Shown: positions 33,187-46,290 of the stretch, piece after piece
How the letters are laid out: every line of letters begins with the position of its first letter
Numbering within the stretch: position 1 is the first letter of the stretch
Assembly: GCA_015179025.1 (NCBI GenBank)
Contig: WHUX01000028.1
Coordinates: forward strand, 62,001-126,000
Source of the DNA: Terfezia claveryi
Taxonomy: Eukaryota > Ascomycota > Pezizomycetes > Pezizales > Pezizaceae
Direction of reading: 5' to 3'
Length of the DNA stretch: 64,000 bases
Program-made: the position numbers and the translations under genes
Notes under the pieces: model-generated
Databases searched by the model: none
What the model saw: the letters and a program-made list of their open reading frames with translations, nothing else
Told to the model about the DNA's origin: nothing

Positions 33187-33212
33187 TTGAGTTTTAAAAA
33201 AAAAAAAAAAAA
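33187..33212 (+). mobile_element. 26-bp LINE-type insertion (poly-A stub)
   Basis: Nine bases (TTGAGTTTT) and an A-run, flanked by ACACGGCAACTCC at 33174-33186 and 33213-33225. Confidence 0.75.
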
Positions 33213-33225
33213 CACGGCAACTCCA

Positions 33226-35002
33226 TAATATTTGTGATACCTTGGGAGGCAAAGCTATGGAAACCTGTTGCACGGCAGCGTGCTGATGATACATGTATTG
33301 CGAGTACCCAGCATATGCAAAATAGCGGTTTGCGGACTACTCATCCATTTTGTGTGCTGGGTACTTCTTTTTTTAAGAGTCTTTTCATAAACTCATTACT
33401 CGTGTGGGGTTCGAGTAATGACGAGCTACCTGGAATCTCGGGCGCCGGGAGGACTCATTAGATGGGCAAGTTAGTCTGCCATCCTGCGATAGGTACGTAT
33501 AACGAGATTACGAAGGAAATGCGTGATGCTGGGTATCGCTCTTTGCTGGATCATAGTATATACTACTACTAAGGCCACCAATTCAGGAATGGTTGTCCAC
33601 GGTATGACTGGAGACCGTTTATCCTGGTTTGCCGTGTTGTGGCATGCAAGATTCTAAATCCATTCGAGGGAGGTATTCTCGACTAGTAATCACAGGAGCG
33701 GAATAAGGGGAAGCAGTTCCCGTGAACTCCCAGGCAGCGGAGCACCTACAGGTACGGGTCGGTAAATCAGTCTTGTTTGCACAACTCTCCATTCCTTAAT
33801 GGACGAAATCTACCATTCAGTCGAGTAAAGAATTCAATATAGATATTTTTTGTTTGATCATTCATTAATCACATTCAATCTAACTATATTATGGCGAGGC
33901 ATTGCATCTGTGTGATAATGTGTACCCACTCGATTCGCCCATCGCTGGACCAACACTCCCTCCCTATAACGCCTAGGTTTATACCAAGAAAATAATGATC
34001 ATGATAAGAACAATGTAGCCATAGAGAAAAACGACAAGCATACAAAAGTTCGTTATGCTTCAAAGGCTGCCACCATTGTGCACCACTCTGCAAAATGGAA
34101 TTACAGTGCGTGACCAGGCGCTTCGAATTGATCGACCAACCTTGAAACACATGTACAGAAGGCAAAAAAAAAAAGGTCATCTACATGAACAGCCTGAATC
34201 AGAACAGAACGCACAAATTTTAGAGCTGAGGAACAAGTAAGGCCGAAATTAAATTAACTGTCCTCTAGAGGGTGGGCAGCGAGAGCTGAGGAATAACATA
34301 CGCGTAGTATAGTCTGCTATGGAGGAGGGCCGGGCCTCTAAGTCCGGAACCAGTATGCGTCAATTCATGCTCATCCAAGGGTACACCCTTTGTGAACTGG
34401 CATATGACGTAAAGCACTGCTCGAAGCCTAGATCGTCTATATACTCTTCCCCCTCGTTAAGAGGCAAAACACTTCAATAGACCCCGTACGCACGTCTAGG
34501 GCATCTTCGAGCTGACTAGCCCCACCTGTATCTGTTGGTAATTCTTCCTCCATGATCATAACGCCAGACTAGTCACCACGACATAACAAAGGTCTCATTG
34601 TAATGAGGTTGCACGGAGAGTATACTAATAATAAAATGAAACTATTTACGAAGTGCATTCGCGGAAAGGGGAAGGGGGGAATGAGGTTGCAGACCATAAA
34701 GCCTAAAAGTTTGTGAAACTGCGTGAATATTCGTAATGGCAACCAGAACTTCAAGGGGGGCCTTTTGCAGCCCCACTCCAAAGCTAGATGCTAGTTTCGG
34801 TTGGGAGAAGGGTTCATTATACAGCTGATAAAACCTTTTTGAATCTGGATCAGTCGTATCAAAAATACTAGTCGATTACTTGTTCGAGAGAAAGACTATA
34901 ATCCCCACTTATTTTCCTTTCTTTTTTTTGGTTGTTTTCACTTTAATATAATAGGTTAAACAAACCCCCCCCCCCCCCCCCAACCCCCTCAATGCCTTGA
35001 AT
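33226..35002. other. No gene seen
   Basis: Only short, motif-free frames. An 18-base C-run lies at about 34965-34982. Confidence 0.45.
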
Positions 35003-35015
35003 AGATAAACACATC

Positions 35016-35181
35016 ATGACAGCATGGGGTCTCATATTCCGTCAATATTTGTATTTATCTTGCGTGGTTCTGGCAGATTAACTTGCCTTAACCTTGAATC
35101 AACTCGGGCTTCTGAGTGGCTCCTCATGGCCCCGCTAACGGGGCCGCACAGGAGTAACAAGTATCAAAAAAAAAAAAAAAA
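35016..35181 (+). mobile_element. LINE 3' tail, 166 bp
   Basis: Starts ATGACAGCATGGGGTC, runs through both 3' hairpins to an A-run; flanked by AGATAAACACATC (35003-35015, 35182-35194). Confidence 0.9.
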
Positions 35182-35194
35182 AGATAAACACATC

Positions 35195-36633
35195 GCTACA
35201 TAGAATACGGGTAGGGAGCGGCCCGGGCGTAGTTGGACACTCGCCCACGCCTGACCTTGGCCTCGTGACTGGACCCGGTCTGAATACGAGTAATTGATTC
35301 ACATAAACAAAGGAATAAACACATCATCACCAAAGGTGCCTACCACTTTACCAAAAAAACCTCTCTTCAATATACTCCTGCGTTGCAAATTTCTACGTAT
35401 TACCGCTCCAAACCAGGCCGTTGCACAGCAAAAAAAAGTTCAAGCTTGCTGTTCCCCCCGGCCCCACCCGCCCGGGCGCCCGAAGTCAATGAAATGTCAT
35501 AATATCTAGTTAGTCTTGCTGTATGTTGTTTTAACTGTATTGCATGTTCCTTGATAAGGAGACAAGTTTATAGAGAGGGGCTCCACAGGGTCATCGGTAC
35601 CGGTTTGAACGAACCCAAGGTTGGCTGTAACTCATATGCAAAAGTTATTCCACTTATCTCGCTCTGCCTATTTATTACTTGTTCATAAGAGACTGACTCT
35701 GACTGGGCAGAGTCGGCGTCGGCACAACTACATGAGAGAAATATAGTATACTGGGATTTGGGTCTAGGTTACCCTGAGAAACTAGTAGAACTACTATCGA
35801 CAGGCGTCGACTGCTTTAAATTTCCGAGCGGATCAGCCCACACCTAATGGAATGTAAGCCAGGAGTAGGTGATGCAACATAGTCTGGATATTTCAGTATG
35901 AAACATCATTGATTTCCCGCATTCAATCTCCGCAGACCATGAATAGCAACCCCAACATCCTACGGCTAGACGTATCGATACTTGCCATCGTCATCCATAT
36001 CCAAAACGTTACACAGAAAACAAAGAAAGAAACAGAATAAAATCTAGAGACAAGGAGAAAATGGACTGAGTGACTGCAATTGTCCTTTCCAATTACTAGC
36101 TAATACAGGGACTCTGCTACTGTCGCACGCCACTAGTACGTGTATAGGATAGACACAGGTGACTGGCAGACTCTAGGTAACCCCCCATACTCACGCTTTG
36201 GTGTGTCTGATTAGATGAGGCAACAGCAGATTGACCAGCCTGAACTCTAGTGATGCGAGGCAGATTGGTTTGGTCATGAGCCCTGCTTGTTTCACTTGAG
36301 GTTTATCGGAGAACTTATAGCTAATTTATTTTGCGCGGAAGGACTGATTGCTTGCCGCGTCCCCCGCAATGGCTGGCCTAGCTATAGCAATTCGAGCCAG
36401 ATGTAACTTGTAAGGAATGTTCATCCAAACAAACCCGCACGCCCTAACCAGTGTAAAGAACGTTGATTTTGTTCTGGCCGCCTCCAGAAAATCACCCCTG
36501 TAAAGCCCCTAAAATAGCTCGCTGCCCCTTGAATCTAGAATCAACCGTCCACCATGTATATGACTGACTAGGTGTTAGTCTGGATGCTCATACTCCACAG
36601 TAGTCCAAAGTTTGTTAAGTTTGAAAAAAACAA
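35195..36633. other. No gene seen
   Basis: Short frames only, no repeat family recognised. Confidence 0.45.
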
Positions 36634-37152
36634 TCATTTCCGAGCGGGGTTCCGGTTCTCTGTCAGTATCTTGCCCTCAGGCTCATAAATGTACTTAGGC
36701 TCATAAATGTAATCAAATTCATCATCAGTTGGTTCATGATCGGGGCGCCAGTAGGTATAGACGGGTGTTTCATCTGTATGTGCGAGGTTTACATCGATAA
36801 TAACGGATTTTGAGGAGTATTCGGGTGATTCCCTTGCCTACGCTGGCGCTCGCGCCCACGTGGGTAACCAGGGGTATGTGCCCTGGAGATTTGCTGTCGA
36901 ATATTGCTCCCGAGGGTGCTCGTGCCCAACTTCCCCTCGCTGACTAGGACTGATCCTCCGTTCCGCTTGTTGACCCCATCCCTACCTCCTTCTCAGATTG
37001 CCCCCTGACTCTCGTGCCTGGGGCGCAAATGATCTTTCTACTGATCTCCTGGATTTTAGTATCCCTCTACGATATTCTGGTAAAATTGAAGCAATATATA
37101 GACTAGCCTCGCTGCTGTAATATCTGTCTTCGTAGTCAGTCACTTCATACAT
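36634..37152 (-). pseudogene. Tyr/Glu-rich protein remnant with two TAG stops
   Basis: From an ATG (37150-37152) the frame runs 173 codons to TGA with only two internal stops, both TAG (plus 36838-36840 and 36981-36983) and both one C-to-T step from CAG. It reads MYEVTDYEDRYYSSEASLYI, YRRGILKSRRSVERSFAPQ, SPSQRGEVGHEHPREQYS, TPVYTYWRPDHEPTDDEFD and a doubled YIYEPK-YIYEPE. Composition resembles the two repeat-protein genes at 28.5 and 31.6 kb, on the same strand, so it may be a decayed third member. Each stop could instead lie in an unrecognised intron. Confidence 0.5.
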
Positions 37153-37313
37153 CCTCTTTATACCTCTTCACTAACTTTCCTAGTGAGTGTCTTGCACGCA
37201 GTATGCTCCATCTGTGTTCTAGTAAGATAGGAGCAATATACGCAGCACATGACGAGATATTCGGACCATCCCGAGAGCGGCAAATACCTGGCTATGGCAC
37301 GCTTGGTGAGTTT

Positions 37314-37526
37314 CTATGTGGGCTGAGCTGAGCCCACTGGAACTTTATATTGAGGGTATGTATAGGCGTAACCAGCATCGTACTCCGGCTCATTGGTCGA
37401 GGTAGGTATTGTAGTTGTAGCTGTTTTTCGTTGCCAATGTGTTCTTGCGCTCCGGTAGTAATAATCCGAGGGAGTACCGGTAATTGACGAAGCCTCAGAG
37501 TCCCAGAGTATTGTGGCCGCTCGCCA
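37314..37526 (-). pseudogene. Coding-like exon, Tyr/Thr-rich
   Basis: A 70-codon frame without its own ATG: SEASSITGTPSDYYYRSAR, TATTTIPTSTNEPEYD and AGYAYTYPQYKVPVG, then TAG. A GCTAAT branch-like word and a CTCTGAG acceptor lie in the first 50 bases, so it could be a terminal exon. Composition is close to the remnant at 36634-37152; the relation is unproven. Confidence 0.35.
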
Positions 37527-39107
37527 TTAGCGTGCTGATGGCGGCGAGTTTGTCCATCACGATCTGACTATCACTGTCTCTTTCCTGTATTACAGAATAC
37601 CCCCTATTCAAATTCCTAGGATACAATCAGCACAACAGCCTTCAAACAGAGGCTGGTGCCGATACCTACCACCATATTCAATACCTATAGGTAGATAGCA
37701 AGTAGATAATCCAATAGTAGTCAAGAGGTTTGTGTGCTTGCATGAGAATTGAATAATCTGACCTGTAGCTGTGAAACACTTAGTGTAATGAAGAAACTAC
37801 GTGGCGAACGTCAAAGGCGTCGATGCCCAACATATATGCCTACTGTCGTCAAGTCACACACCCTCAGCCTGTAGCACACTAACTGGCAGGCTTAAGCATC
37901 TAAGGATAGACAGGACAATAGGTCTCACTGGTTCCAAGATCAGTCTCATACTCTCATAGCAGTTGATATGCCGAAATCTTAAGCAGAGTAAAGTTGATAT
38001 GTATATAGGCACGATGTCAGCTAATATATATGTTGTTAGGTATAGGTATCCTATCTCCGTCACCTTGAGTTATCAAATGAGTGCCAAAGGTTTGATGTAA
38101 GCCGTTTCCGCCGAATTCCGCGTCGAACCTCGAATCTTACCAGCAGCTCCATATAGGAACACGGCAGGTAGTGTTACATACGTAATACTTGAAGTTTCAC
38201 ACATGCTCTATGTGAAAGTTTCAGTCTATGAGATGCAATAGGTAGTCTTACCAAGGGAGCCGATGTAAATAGTCCCGTATCTCGACCTTGGGGATCAGAT
38301 ATGGTGCCATAACTTCCATCGGACGCTCTATGTAGGTTTTTTTTAGGGGAAATCAGTACTCGTATTGAAGATATATATGCCTATGATGAGGACGCTAGAG
38401 GTTGCTTGTAGTCTGGTTGGTTACTTGATACAGCGATCAAATCATCAAAAGGATCTCGGGCTTAGCTGTAAAGTGCGTAATGGCATGCTGATGAGCTTGA
38501 ACTCGGAATTAGCATGAACAAGCGGGCACTTAGAGGCGTGATTCCTCGCCAGACTGTACTGCTGGTTGCAAATCACACGCGTACTTATGAGGCTACATTC
38601 ATAGGAAAGGTTAAAGCGGGGAAAGGGGCTGCATATGCGAGGGCATTTGCATTTCAAAACCTTAGTGTCGACATATGCTACAGCAGAAGAATACCGTATA
38701 CCTACCAGTTGTAGTCGCTGTGGTACCATTCCCTACCTAAAGATACACGTGCACGGTAAGATGCCCTGCAAATCAGACCCTCGAGTTTGTGAGATCTCGT
38801 GATATCACATAAGCAATGTGATGAGAGGCCGTCCAGCCCAAATCGAAGTCTATGCAACAAAGCTGGCTACCCGTACATCCTGCCAAATCAACCCAATATC
38901 AAATAACCCGTCCACCTAACCACCTAATGAGATCACCCTCAATGAATCCCCCTCTCCCTTCTACCTCCTCTATACGTTAAATATCATGCTAACAAGCTTG
39001 TAGGATGGAGAAGGGTTCAGTTCAGGGACTATCCGTATCTTAAATGAGTATGAGCGCAGGAGAGTTAAAACTGGCAAAACTGGGTATTCAGAACGAATGC
39101 CAGCAAC
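37527..39107. other. No secure gene
   Basis: Short frames; nothing recognised. Confidence 0.4.
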
Positions 39108-39285
39108 CTATGCAAAACGAGCGATTTCGAGCATTCTCATCCAATCAATCAAATCCTCCTCTTCCGCTGCCGCATCCATCTCCGCATCCTCCGCACCCTC
39201 CTCAACCTCTCCAACCTCATCTCCTACAACATCCTTAACTACTAGCGGATCATCAATGGTCCCAATACCCCTTCCTTGAGGCTTG

Positions 39286-39323
<38 letters not shown>

Positions 39324-40560
39324 CTTGTTACTCCTATGCGGCACCGTTAGGGGGGCATGAGGAGCCACCCAGAAACCCGGGTGGATTCAAGGTTAAGGCA
39401 AGTTAATCTGCCAGAACCATGCAGACTAGGTACAAACATGAAGGAATATGAGGCCCCATGCTGTCATTAACGGACGAGCCGATGACCTGCAGGCCTGACT
39501 GAGCCTCCCCTCCTAGACTTAAAAGAACTTGTGAAACTCGCGGATAAGAACTGAAAACTAAAGAACTTGTGAAACTTGCGGATAAGAACTGAAATAAATG
39601 ACCTCTGAAGAGACTGGACTGAAATAACAAAAGGGATTCGTAAAAGTAACTCTCCGGTCAATTATACTAGGTGAGTTCGTGATGTAAGAACTTGAAAAAG
39701 GCTTCCGTAGCCTCGAAGGTCTCCTCTCCCTCCTTTCTCCATACTGACTTGTCGAGCTCCTCCCAGCTCTGTCTTTCTCCGAGTAGAACCCCCCGGGGGT
39801 GGTTGAAGCAGGGGCAACTAAACGTTATGTGGTCTCCAGTTTCTGAGGGATGGCCGCATGCGCACTCCGCTGACTCTGCTTTGCCGATGTGGTGTAGCCA
39901 GCAGGCTTGGGTTTAAGGTCGTTTCGGTCGAGGGGGTTATGGTGGCTTCCTACCAGAGCGCTTCCGGCCGAGACAAGCAGTCCTCCAAGCAGGGATGTCA
40001 AGCCCTCATAAAGTCGAAGGTCAGCCCCCCACCCCTTGTCAAGGATCTCTTTCATTCTCTTCTTCTCTTATACTGTCTTCATTTTGTCCTCTACAACTCG
40101 CTCTTTTTCAAGCTTCTTAGCCTCTTTATCAGCAAGCCCCTTAAGCCATCGGTGACATACTGGATGTCAAACTCGAGCTCCACCAAAGATACCGTGACCT
40201 CTTCTTTGCCTTAAATACCTTACCATCCCGAAGCTTGCTCAATGTCTCTGCACGAGAAAGGATATTTCTGTTTGATGATACTTTCCATCCCCAGGTCAAT
40301 AAGGTCATGCAACATACTCCTCTTATCCGAGTCCAGTTTTCAACCTACCTTACTGCAACCTGCCAGGAGAAATGATATGTCAACTTCAAGTTGAACCACA
40401 TCACGTGCATCCTTGGCTGAAACATTTTCTAGGGTATGAGGTCAATGTCGCTCGATTGTCCAGCAATGAGCAGCTCTACAGGCGCCCATAGACACTCAAC
40501 TGATTTCTTGCCTCCTGCAGAATCTCCAACAGTCCAACTTAGACATTACCAAAAGAGGGT
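39108..40560 (-). pseudogene. Unknown multi-part gene interrupted by a LINE
   Basis: Pieces in sequence on minus: VGDSAGGKKSVECLWAPVEL, ENVSAKDARDVVQLEVDIS, a stop, SDKRSMLHDLIDLGMESII, VTVSLVELEFDIQYVTDGL, DKEAKKLEKERVVEDKMK, TAA (40068-40070; CAA by context), MKEILDKGWGADLRLYEGL, then RNDLKPKP. After the LINE it resumes with QGRGIGTIDDPLVVKDVV and a Glu/Asp-rich tail ending EEDLIDWMRMLEIARFA. The tail end resembles that of the pogo transposase at 50 kb (ADMVRELEIAEF), so a transposon origin is possible. I do not recognise the rest. Confidence 0.45.
39291..39902 (-). mobile_element. 5'-truncated LINE, 612 bp
   Basis: Poly-A (T-run) then 3' UTR hairpins, then the ORF2 end with CGHPSETGDHITF-like finger sequence. 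Flanked by AGGCTTGGGTTT (39279-39290, 39903-39914). Removing it rejoins the interrupted reading frame. Confidence 0.9.
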
Positions 40561-41900
40561 TCTTTCGTAGCCATATACTGAGATTTCGCTCATATCGTAC
40601 AATCACGTGGACAAGAAAGTAACAATGTACAGTATAAGAAAGTACTCTCCAATAAGACACTGTGCAAGGTCGGGAAGGATGTGCTATAGTATGGAACCCG
40701 AATAAGAAAGGTGTTGTGGAAGGTAGAATGTTCCACCAGCCATGAAAACCGTAGTTGCTGGCTTAGTACAACCATTGGATGTCTGTACCAACAAACCATT
40801 CAAGGACCGAGTTGAATTAGCGGGCTGATCACCATTATCATTCACATTTAATCCGATGGACAGAAGGTATATGTTTGACCAACCAGACTAATATGTAGTC
40901 ATATATCTCCTTGCGTTCTTCTTCCGTCCAACCTTGACTTTTCAATGCACCACTAGCAGGCATATCGAATTAGTTCGGGGGTTCGGAGGTGGTATTGTAG
41001 GTGTAGCAATATTGTGTGTCGCGGTATTTTGTGTCGCGGTATCGTGGTCGCAGTATTGTGTTTGCGGCGTTGTATTTGGCAGCGTTGTCTTTGGCGGTGT
41101 TGCTGGTTGCGGGCGATAAGCCTTCCTATTCCAGCTAGGCTGTTTATACATTACCCAATCAGGTACTCTTGTTTACCTTAGTAAACAACCTCGAGAAAAT
41201 AAGAATATTCTTCTATCAAATATATTCTTATTTTGTATGGGGGTGGGGGGGGGCGGATATTCTTATATCGAGAGTTCACTGTAATACAGTAGCAGTCTAC
41301 TAATATATAAATAGGACGTTTTACTGCTTTTGGATGTTGAATCTTACTTACTCAATGGGTTGGTGAAACTTGGGAAACTACTTGTAAAGGTCATAAGATC
41401 TTATTGTTCGCTCCTTCAGGAAATGTGGCGTATTAGTAGCAACTGGATGGTACTGAAGATAGATATCAATATTCATGAGCTTCATGGATATGTGGTTAGT
41501 CCTGTTTTAAACTAACTTGCAAGAGGCCCAGAAAGCGCCAACTCAGAAAGCTCCGGCTCTTACGATTCCGACAGTCCAGAATCTGATACAGAACCTGAAG
41601 CTTCCCAAATTCTATCTCATATTCAGTTAGGTGAAAAGATTGTTTGAAAGCATGGCTAGAACAGTTGTATGTATCTGGGATGTGTGTGGGCTATATGTCG
41701 GAGGTGATTGAATTACAATTTCGCACCTAAAACATTCGGCTGCACCAAGTACCTAGATTAAGATTAAAGATGATTAAGAAAGTAATCATGAAGAAGAAAG
41801 TAATTATGAATAAGACACGGAGACATGGAGAGAGCTTTTGGCAAATCCGCCCCACGTAAATAAGAGTGCAGTCTTTCTTTCTTCTAAAAAAAAAAAGTGC
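40561..41900. repeat. Non-coding; degenerate minisatellite
   Basis: At 41000-41110 GTGTCGCGGTATT-like units of about 15 bp recur with drift. No gene otherwise. Confidence 0.4.
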
Positions 41901-43010
41901 CAGAATGAGGTTGTAGGAGTCCGAAGCAGCCTACATCGAGGGTTGAAGAAGATGTGTTGTTTTCAATGGAAGGCAGATCATGTAGATATGATTGGTAAGA
42001 GTATATTTGACCACCCTAAATGTAATATGAGATGAACGCCCATCCACAATCAAATATCGTGGGGGAAGAGGAGCATATGCACCAATTCCAGCTAATGTAA
42101 TCTCTCGAGAAAATGGCTCCTCCGTATATGCGAGCCCCTGCTCATCACCCATATATCCAATTGGTGAGCATGCAAATGTAGCATGATTTTCTAGCTCTCC
42201 TATTGTATTATAGTAGGACTCCCTGTGCGTCTTCCCCTGCCATACGATGAATGATAGTTAACCCCTCCCCCTCTGCATTGATACTCTCAAGTACACTTCA
42301 AAGCTCTCTTGATCCCTTCGTCATGGCAGTGCTTCTACCCCCAAGACGCACAATAGCCATGGTTCGAGTGCTATTTCGCCCCATGGTTTACCTTTCTCAT
42401 CACAGTTCCAAATGTTTCCTGGAGTTATCTGCTTCCGCCACACAAGATTTGCAAGGTTTCAAAGGAAATATGTCTGTAGCTCAATATTATTGTTGCTTGC
42501 TGGTAGCAAATATAGATCTTCTTGAACCCTGGATTGCACTCCGATCTACCCAGTGTTGCCCAATAACATGGGGGGTTAGGTCAGAGCTTCCTTGTTGGAT
42601 TGTGGATGCTCTGGAACCCCTCCTTGGATATCTGGTGGAGTTTACCTCTCATTTATTATATCTTGTGCAATTTGTCACACAAAACTATGGTTTAGTGGAA
42701 ATCCACCATCAGTCATGATCCCATCATGATCTTAGGTTGATTGGGGTATGGACTTTAAAAGGAAAAAAAAAGAAAAGATCAGCTATGACACCAACATACT
42801 CTCTAATTGCACTCCCATCACTGACAGTAAATAATTGTTTATCCCTAGCGACTGTATCATAATCCTGTGTAGTTCCAGCTATCCTCACCGCATCCATGCA
42901 GCAATCCCATCCTATAACTGCAAATCTAGCAATAGGTAACCCCCGATACTTGGCGAGCATGCTGCATTGCCTTCTGAAGGTTTTTCTCATAATCGAACTT
43001 GCCCATGATT
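41901..43010 (-). pseudogene. Decayed pogo/Fot1-type transposase
   Basis: From 5' to 3' on minus: KYRGLPIARFAVIGWD-like start and a damaged N-terminal region (42724-42990), then IWNCDEKG and a TMGRN-like block (about 42370-42430, first catalytic Asp), then LIVDGRSSHITFRVVKYTL and ICLPLKTTHLLQP (41931-42152, second Asp; the third is lost at the cut end). Equivalent blocks are in the same order in the pogo element at 50-56 kb. Many frame breaks. Confidence 0.65.
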
Positions 43011-43236
43011 GAACAAACAGGTGCTTGATAATCTTGTGATCTTATGATTCAACTGATATAGGTTGGTAGGCAGATTGATGCTTAGAGCGGTGTTGGCCAC
43101 TGAGGAGGAGGCTGTGAGACAAGATGTTTTGCAGACGTGCATCCTTAGGTAGCCAATGGTACCCACCCATGCTTCTAGTCTGGTTTCATGTCGGATTCCG
43201 TCATGTCACCATCATCAGGCGGCTGCCTATTGTGCC

Positions 43237-43454
43237 CAGATAGGGGACAGGGCCAATAATATCATATGGTGACTTCGCCCAAATGTTACCTTTATCAGAC
43301 GGTCACATTTTTATATCGAATGTATTCTCATTCTCATACTCATGTTTTCCCCTAGCCTGCATTCCGATTTTGCCGATTGGCACTTGAGTCAAGTGCGTCA
43401 TTTTACTTCTTTCGTCGTTGCTTTTGTCTATTAACACTCGAGTTTACGTTGCTG
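43237..43454. repeat. Start of tyrosinase duplication unit A
   Basis: The stretch with CACATTTTTATATCGAATGT and GCCGATTGGCACTTG recurs near 56725-56885 (unit B) and 63890-64000 (unit C). Confidence 0.65.
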
Positions 43455-43586
43455 AACAAGTACACATTCATCGGTCAACTTGCCTTGTCTGGAATCCACC
43501 CGGGTTTTCAAATGGCTCTTACTGGGACCGCATCTGAGTAGTGAGTCCGTATGTAAAAAAAAAAAAATAATAAATAATAATAAAAA
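43455..43586 (+). mobile_element. Diverged LINE 3' tail
   Basis: Present in unit A and absent at the matching place in unit B. Recognised by CAACTTGCC, ATCCACCCGGGTT and an A-run; no clear target duplication. Confidence 0.5.
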
Positions 43587-43896
43587 AGCTTATATCGAGA
43601 ATCTATTTTTGATACGTATTTTCTTAATACCAGACTCTGTGAAACAACAACGAAAAATCGATTCGGAGGATATGGAGCCAGGCTATTTCCAATATGTAAC
43701 CAGATCAATTCCTATATTCTCCAAATGTAATCGCTGCAAGTCAATCCCTTAGCTCTTCTGGCATAGCCATTCCGATACGCTGAGGCAGCGGTGCAGAAGT
43801 CAATAGTATCAGTAGTAAAATAAGGCGGAGTATACAGGCTACACAACCTCCACCAACTTAACCTCACAATACTCCGTTTAACAATGGTGCAAGAGA

Positions 43897-43991
43897 AGTG
43901 CCAACCAGACTACGAAAGGCTGGACGGCGATGAAGACGATCTATGCCCCACTTCGAACACGTGTAAGGGATAAGATAGTCTGGTTGGCACT
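43897..43991. repeat. 95-bp inverted-repeat unit (AGTGCCAACCAGACTA ends)
   Basis: Ends are perfect 16-bp inverted copies. The matching segment of unit B (near 58675-58770) has the interior but damaged ends. Similar ends occur at 46126/46246, 56180 and 63815. Confidence 0.55.
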
Positions 43992-46290
43992 AAGAAGCAT
44001 GTATGTCGACGACTTGGCCATCTGAATCTATACTTTATAAAGGAAGAAGTTGTCAGATGTCAGGTCGTGGATACCGGAGCCTACCCCGCCTTGGAAGCTT
44101 ACAGATCATCAGTAATGTTGATTTATATCAGGTAATATCTGCAATCCATAGGGCCCAATGTGGTCAATTGCCTTACTTGCGTAGGTAGAGACTCGAGTTA
44201 TTCGGTAGCGTAATTTCAATGTGAACTGCAGATGCGGGATTTAACAGTTTCATGGGAACGTCGGAGATGGAAATGTAGGCACTATGATTATCCAAGGAAG
44301 CCTCCACAAGCGCAATAAAGCTGCAGAAGTCCAGGCAGTTACTGGAGGCAGGCTTCCTCCCACCGGTCAAAAAAAATACAACTTGATATGGCCTTAATCC
44401 AAAGCCATTAGCTCAGAGTCCCAGTCCAGCAAAGCGGGTCACGAGAAGCTATAGCAAGGCTAAATAAATTGAAGTTTGGTGTATATGATCTACCACCGGA
44501 TCATGTATAATATCACTAAAGTTACTGGCCTCTAAATCAAATTGAGGGAGTGTAGTTACACGGGATTGGTCAGTTTGCGGTCGGCTGGTCATGACAACTC
44601 AACTGCATGGTCTCAATTTTGCAAACATAAAGAAGTAATGATCAGAAGGCATTCTGGGACCTTGCGGTTCCTCTTCCTGTGGATGGAAGTCGAGATTATG
44701 AGCTACAGATCAGCAGCAAAGGATTTCAAAGTTGGTACGAGTACTAGTAGCGATATTGATGACTCTCATGCGTTACCTGAGGGCCCGGCAGAAGACTCAG
44801 ATTCCATTGTTTTTACTCTTCGTACTGAACTTTAGTCTTGATATGTTTCATGCCAACCATACTTAGGTATGGTGATAGCGCTACCGAACAACTCGAGTAT
44901 ACAGAACAGCTACGGAGTACACATGGACCAGTCACCTTAGCAGTTGCGAATAGTTTGCGTGCGATTTTCACATGTATTCTCCGTGCATGACATCGACATG
45001 TGGGCAATAAGGGACGAGTCGGTCTTTCTCGCACTTGATATGAGAATATCATACGTAGCACGAATGGGTAGGGATCAACCCCAGCTCTATACAGTAGACT
45101 CCGAAAAAGCATAATAACCAAAACTTCGCGGCGGTAATTTACATTGCACTCAGTCCCCGCGAAAAAAAGAAAGAATGTATAGGGAGCGGCTGACGATCTA
45201 CGCAAGCGTCTGGGGTACTAGAGCCTAGGTAAGTACCAATGGGGTATGTCTTATATGCAACAACCGGGGAGGTATCCTGATCTTCCGGAAGCGCTGCGGA
45301 CACATCGAAAGGGACCTGTCACTTTTCCTACAGAGGAAAGGTAACAGCAAGGGTTTGTCATGGGTGCCTTGCTACTTTTGAATGCAGACAACAGGCTCGT
45401 CATGACGAGTTCTCATTATCTCGCCATCACCCAACTAACCCATGAACTACCGGTATACTCTATCAACGCGGCTTCCATATCAATGCAACTACCATACACA
45501 GTACCAATCAACACGAATCCCATATAAACACAAATACCATAGCAGCGCGAATCCCAAATAATAAAAATACTCTTTCAACGCAAGTGCCATAGCCAGTAGC
45601 CAGCTCCCCAAATTGTTTGACGGGACATGAGTATTATTAATTTCGAATTATAGGAAGACCCAGAGCTGCTGCAGGCCTGTGAAATAGATACATAATGAAA
45701 TATAGAAGCGAGTTTCTAGTGAGCCATAACTTTTGAAATATCCCGTAAAGCTGGTACATTCTGATCTGTTTATAAACGAACATGAATGTAACAAAGAAAA
45801 ACAGATGAACAAGCAGATATCACAAACCCGTCCTAAAGCATGTGAAAAGCAAGTAAATCCAAACAAGCTTCATGTCGAAATGTGATGATACTTGCAGAGT
45901 ATGTATAAATTAGGCGATAGGTAAGGTTTAATTGGGGTAACGTGCGAAATTCGTACTTCATTTGAGCTTCAGAAAGTGAATTATGATGCGCAATGAGAAG
46001 CAATAGATCAGTTCAAGCTATCCAGGCTGTACAACTGAAAGAATCGATAGACCATGCGGAAGAAACGTTTGGCTGAATGTCATGAAGCTTGCAATTTGAA
46101 GACAGAAATAATAACTCGTCATGAGGGTGCCAACCAGACTAGTCATGACGAGCCCCTTTTGTGTACTCAAAAGGAGCAAGGCGTCCAAGCTAGCCCCTGC
46201 TATACCTTTCCTCTATATACCCCTGTCGATTAGTCTGGTTGGCACCGATGTGTCCGAAGTGCTTCCAGATATTCACGCTCAACAAGTGTA
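43992..46290. other. Unit A spacer upstream of tyrosinase A
   Basis: 43993-45230 is collinear with 58765-59180 of unit B, with gaps. 45280-46290 is an extra ~1 kb present only in unit A. No gene seen. Confidence 0.5.
46126..46246. mobile_element. 121-bp MITE-like element
   Basis: Ends GGTGCCAACCAGACTA and TAGTCTGGTTGGCACC are perfect inverted copies. It lies in the part of unit A missing from unit B. No clear target duplication. Confidence 0.55.

Noticed and set aside
39691..39902. Separate gene on plus strand
   Set aside because: It is the complement of the LINE zinc-finger end, bounded by a target duplication.
40934..41151. Membrane-protein-like ORF
   Set aside because: A drifted GTGTCGCGGTATT minisatellite gives hydrophobic words in one frame; no start context or homologous motif.
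42251..42718. 155-codon plus frame
   Set aside because: Antisense of the pogo transposase; its minus reading shows IWNCDEKG.
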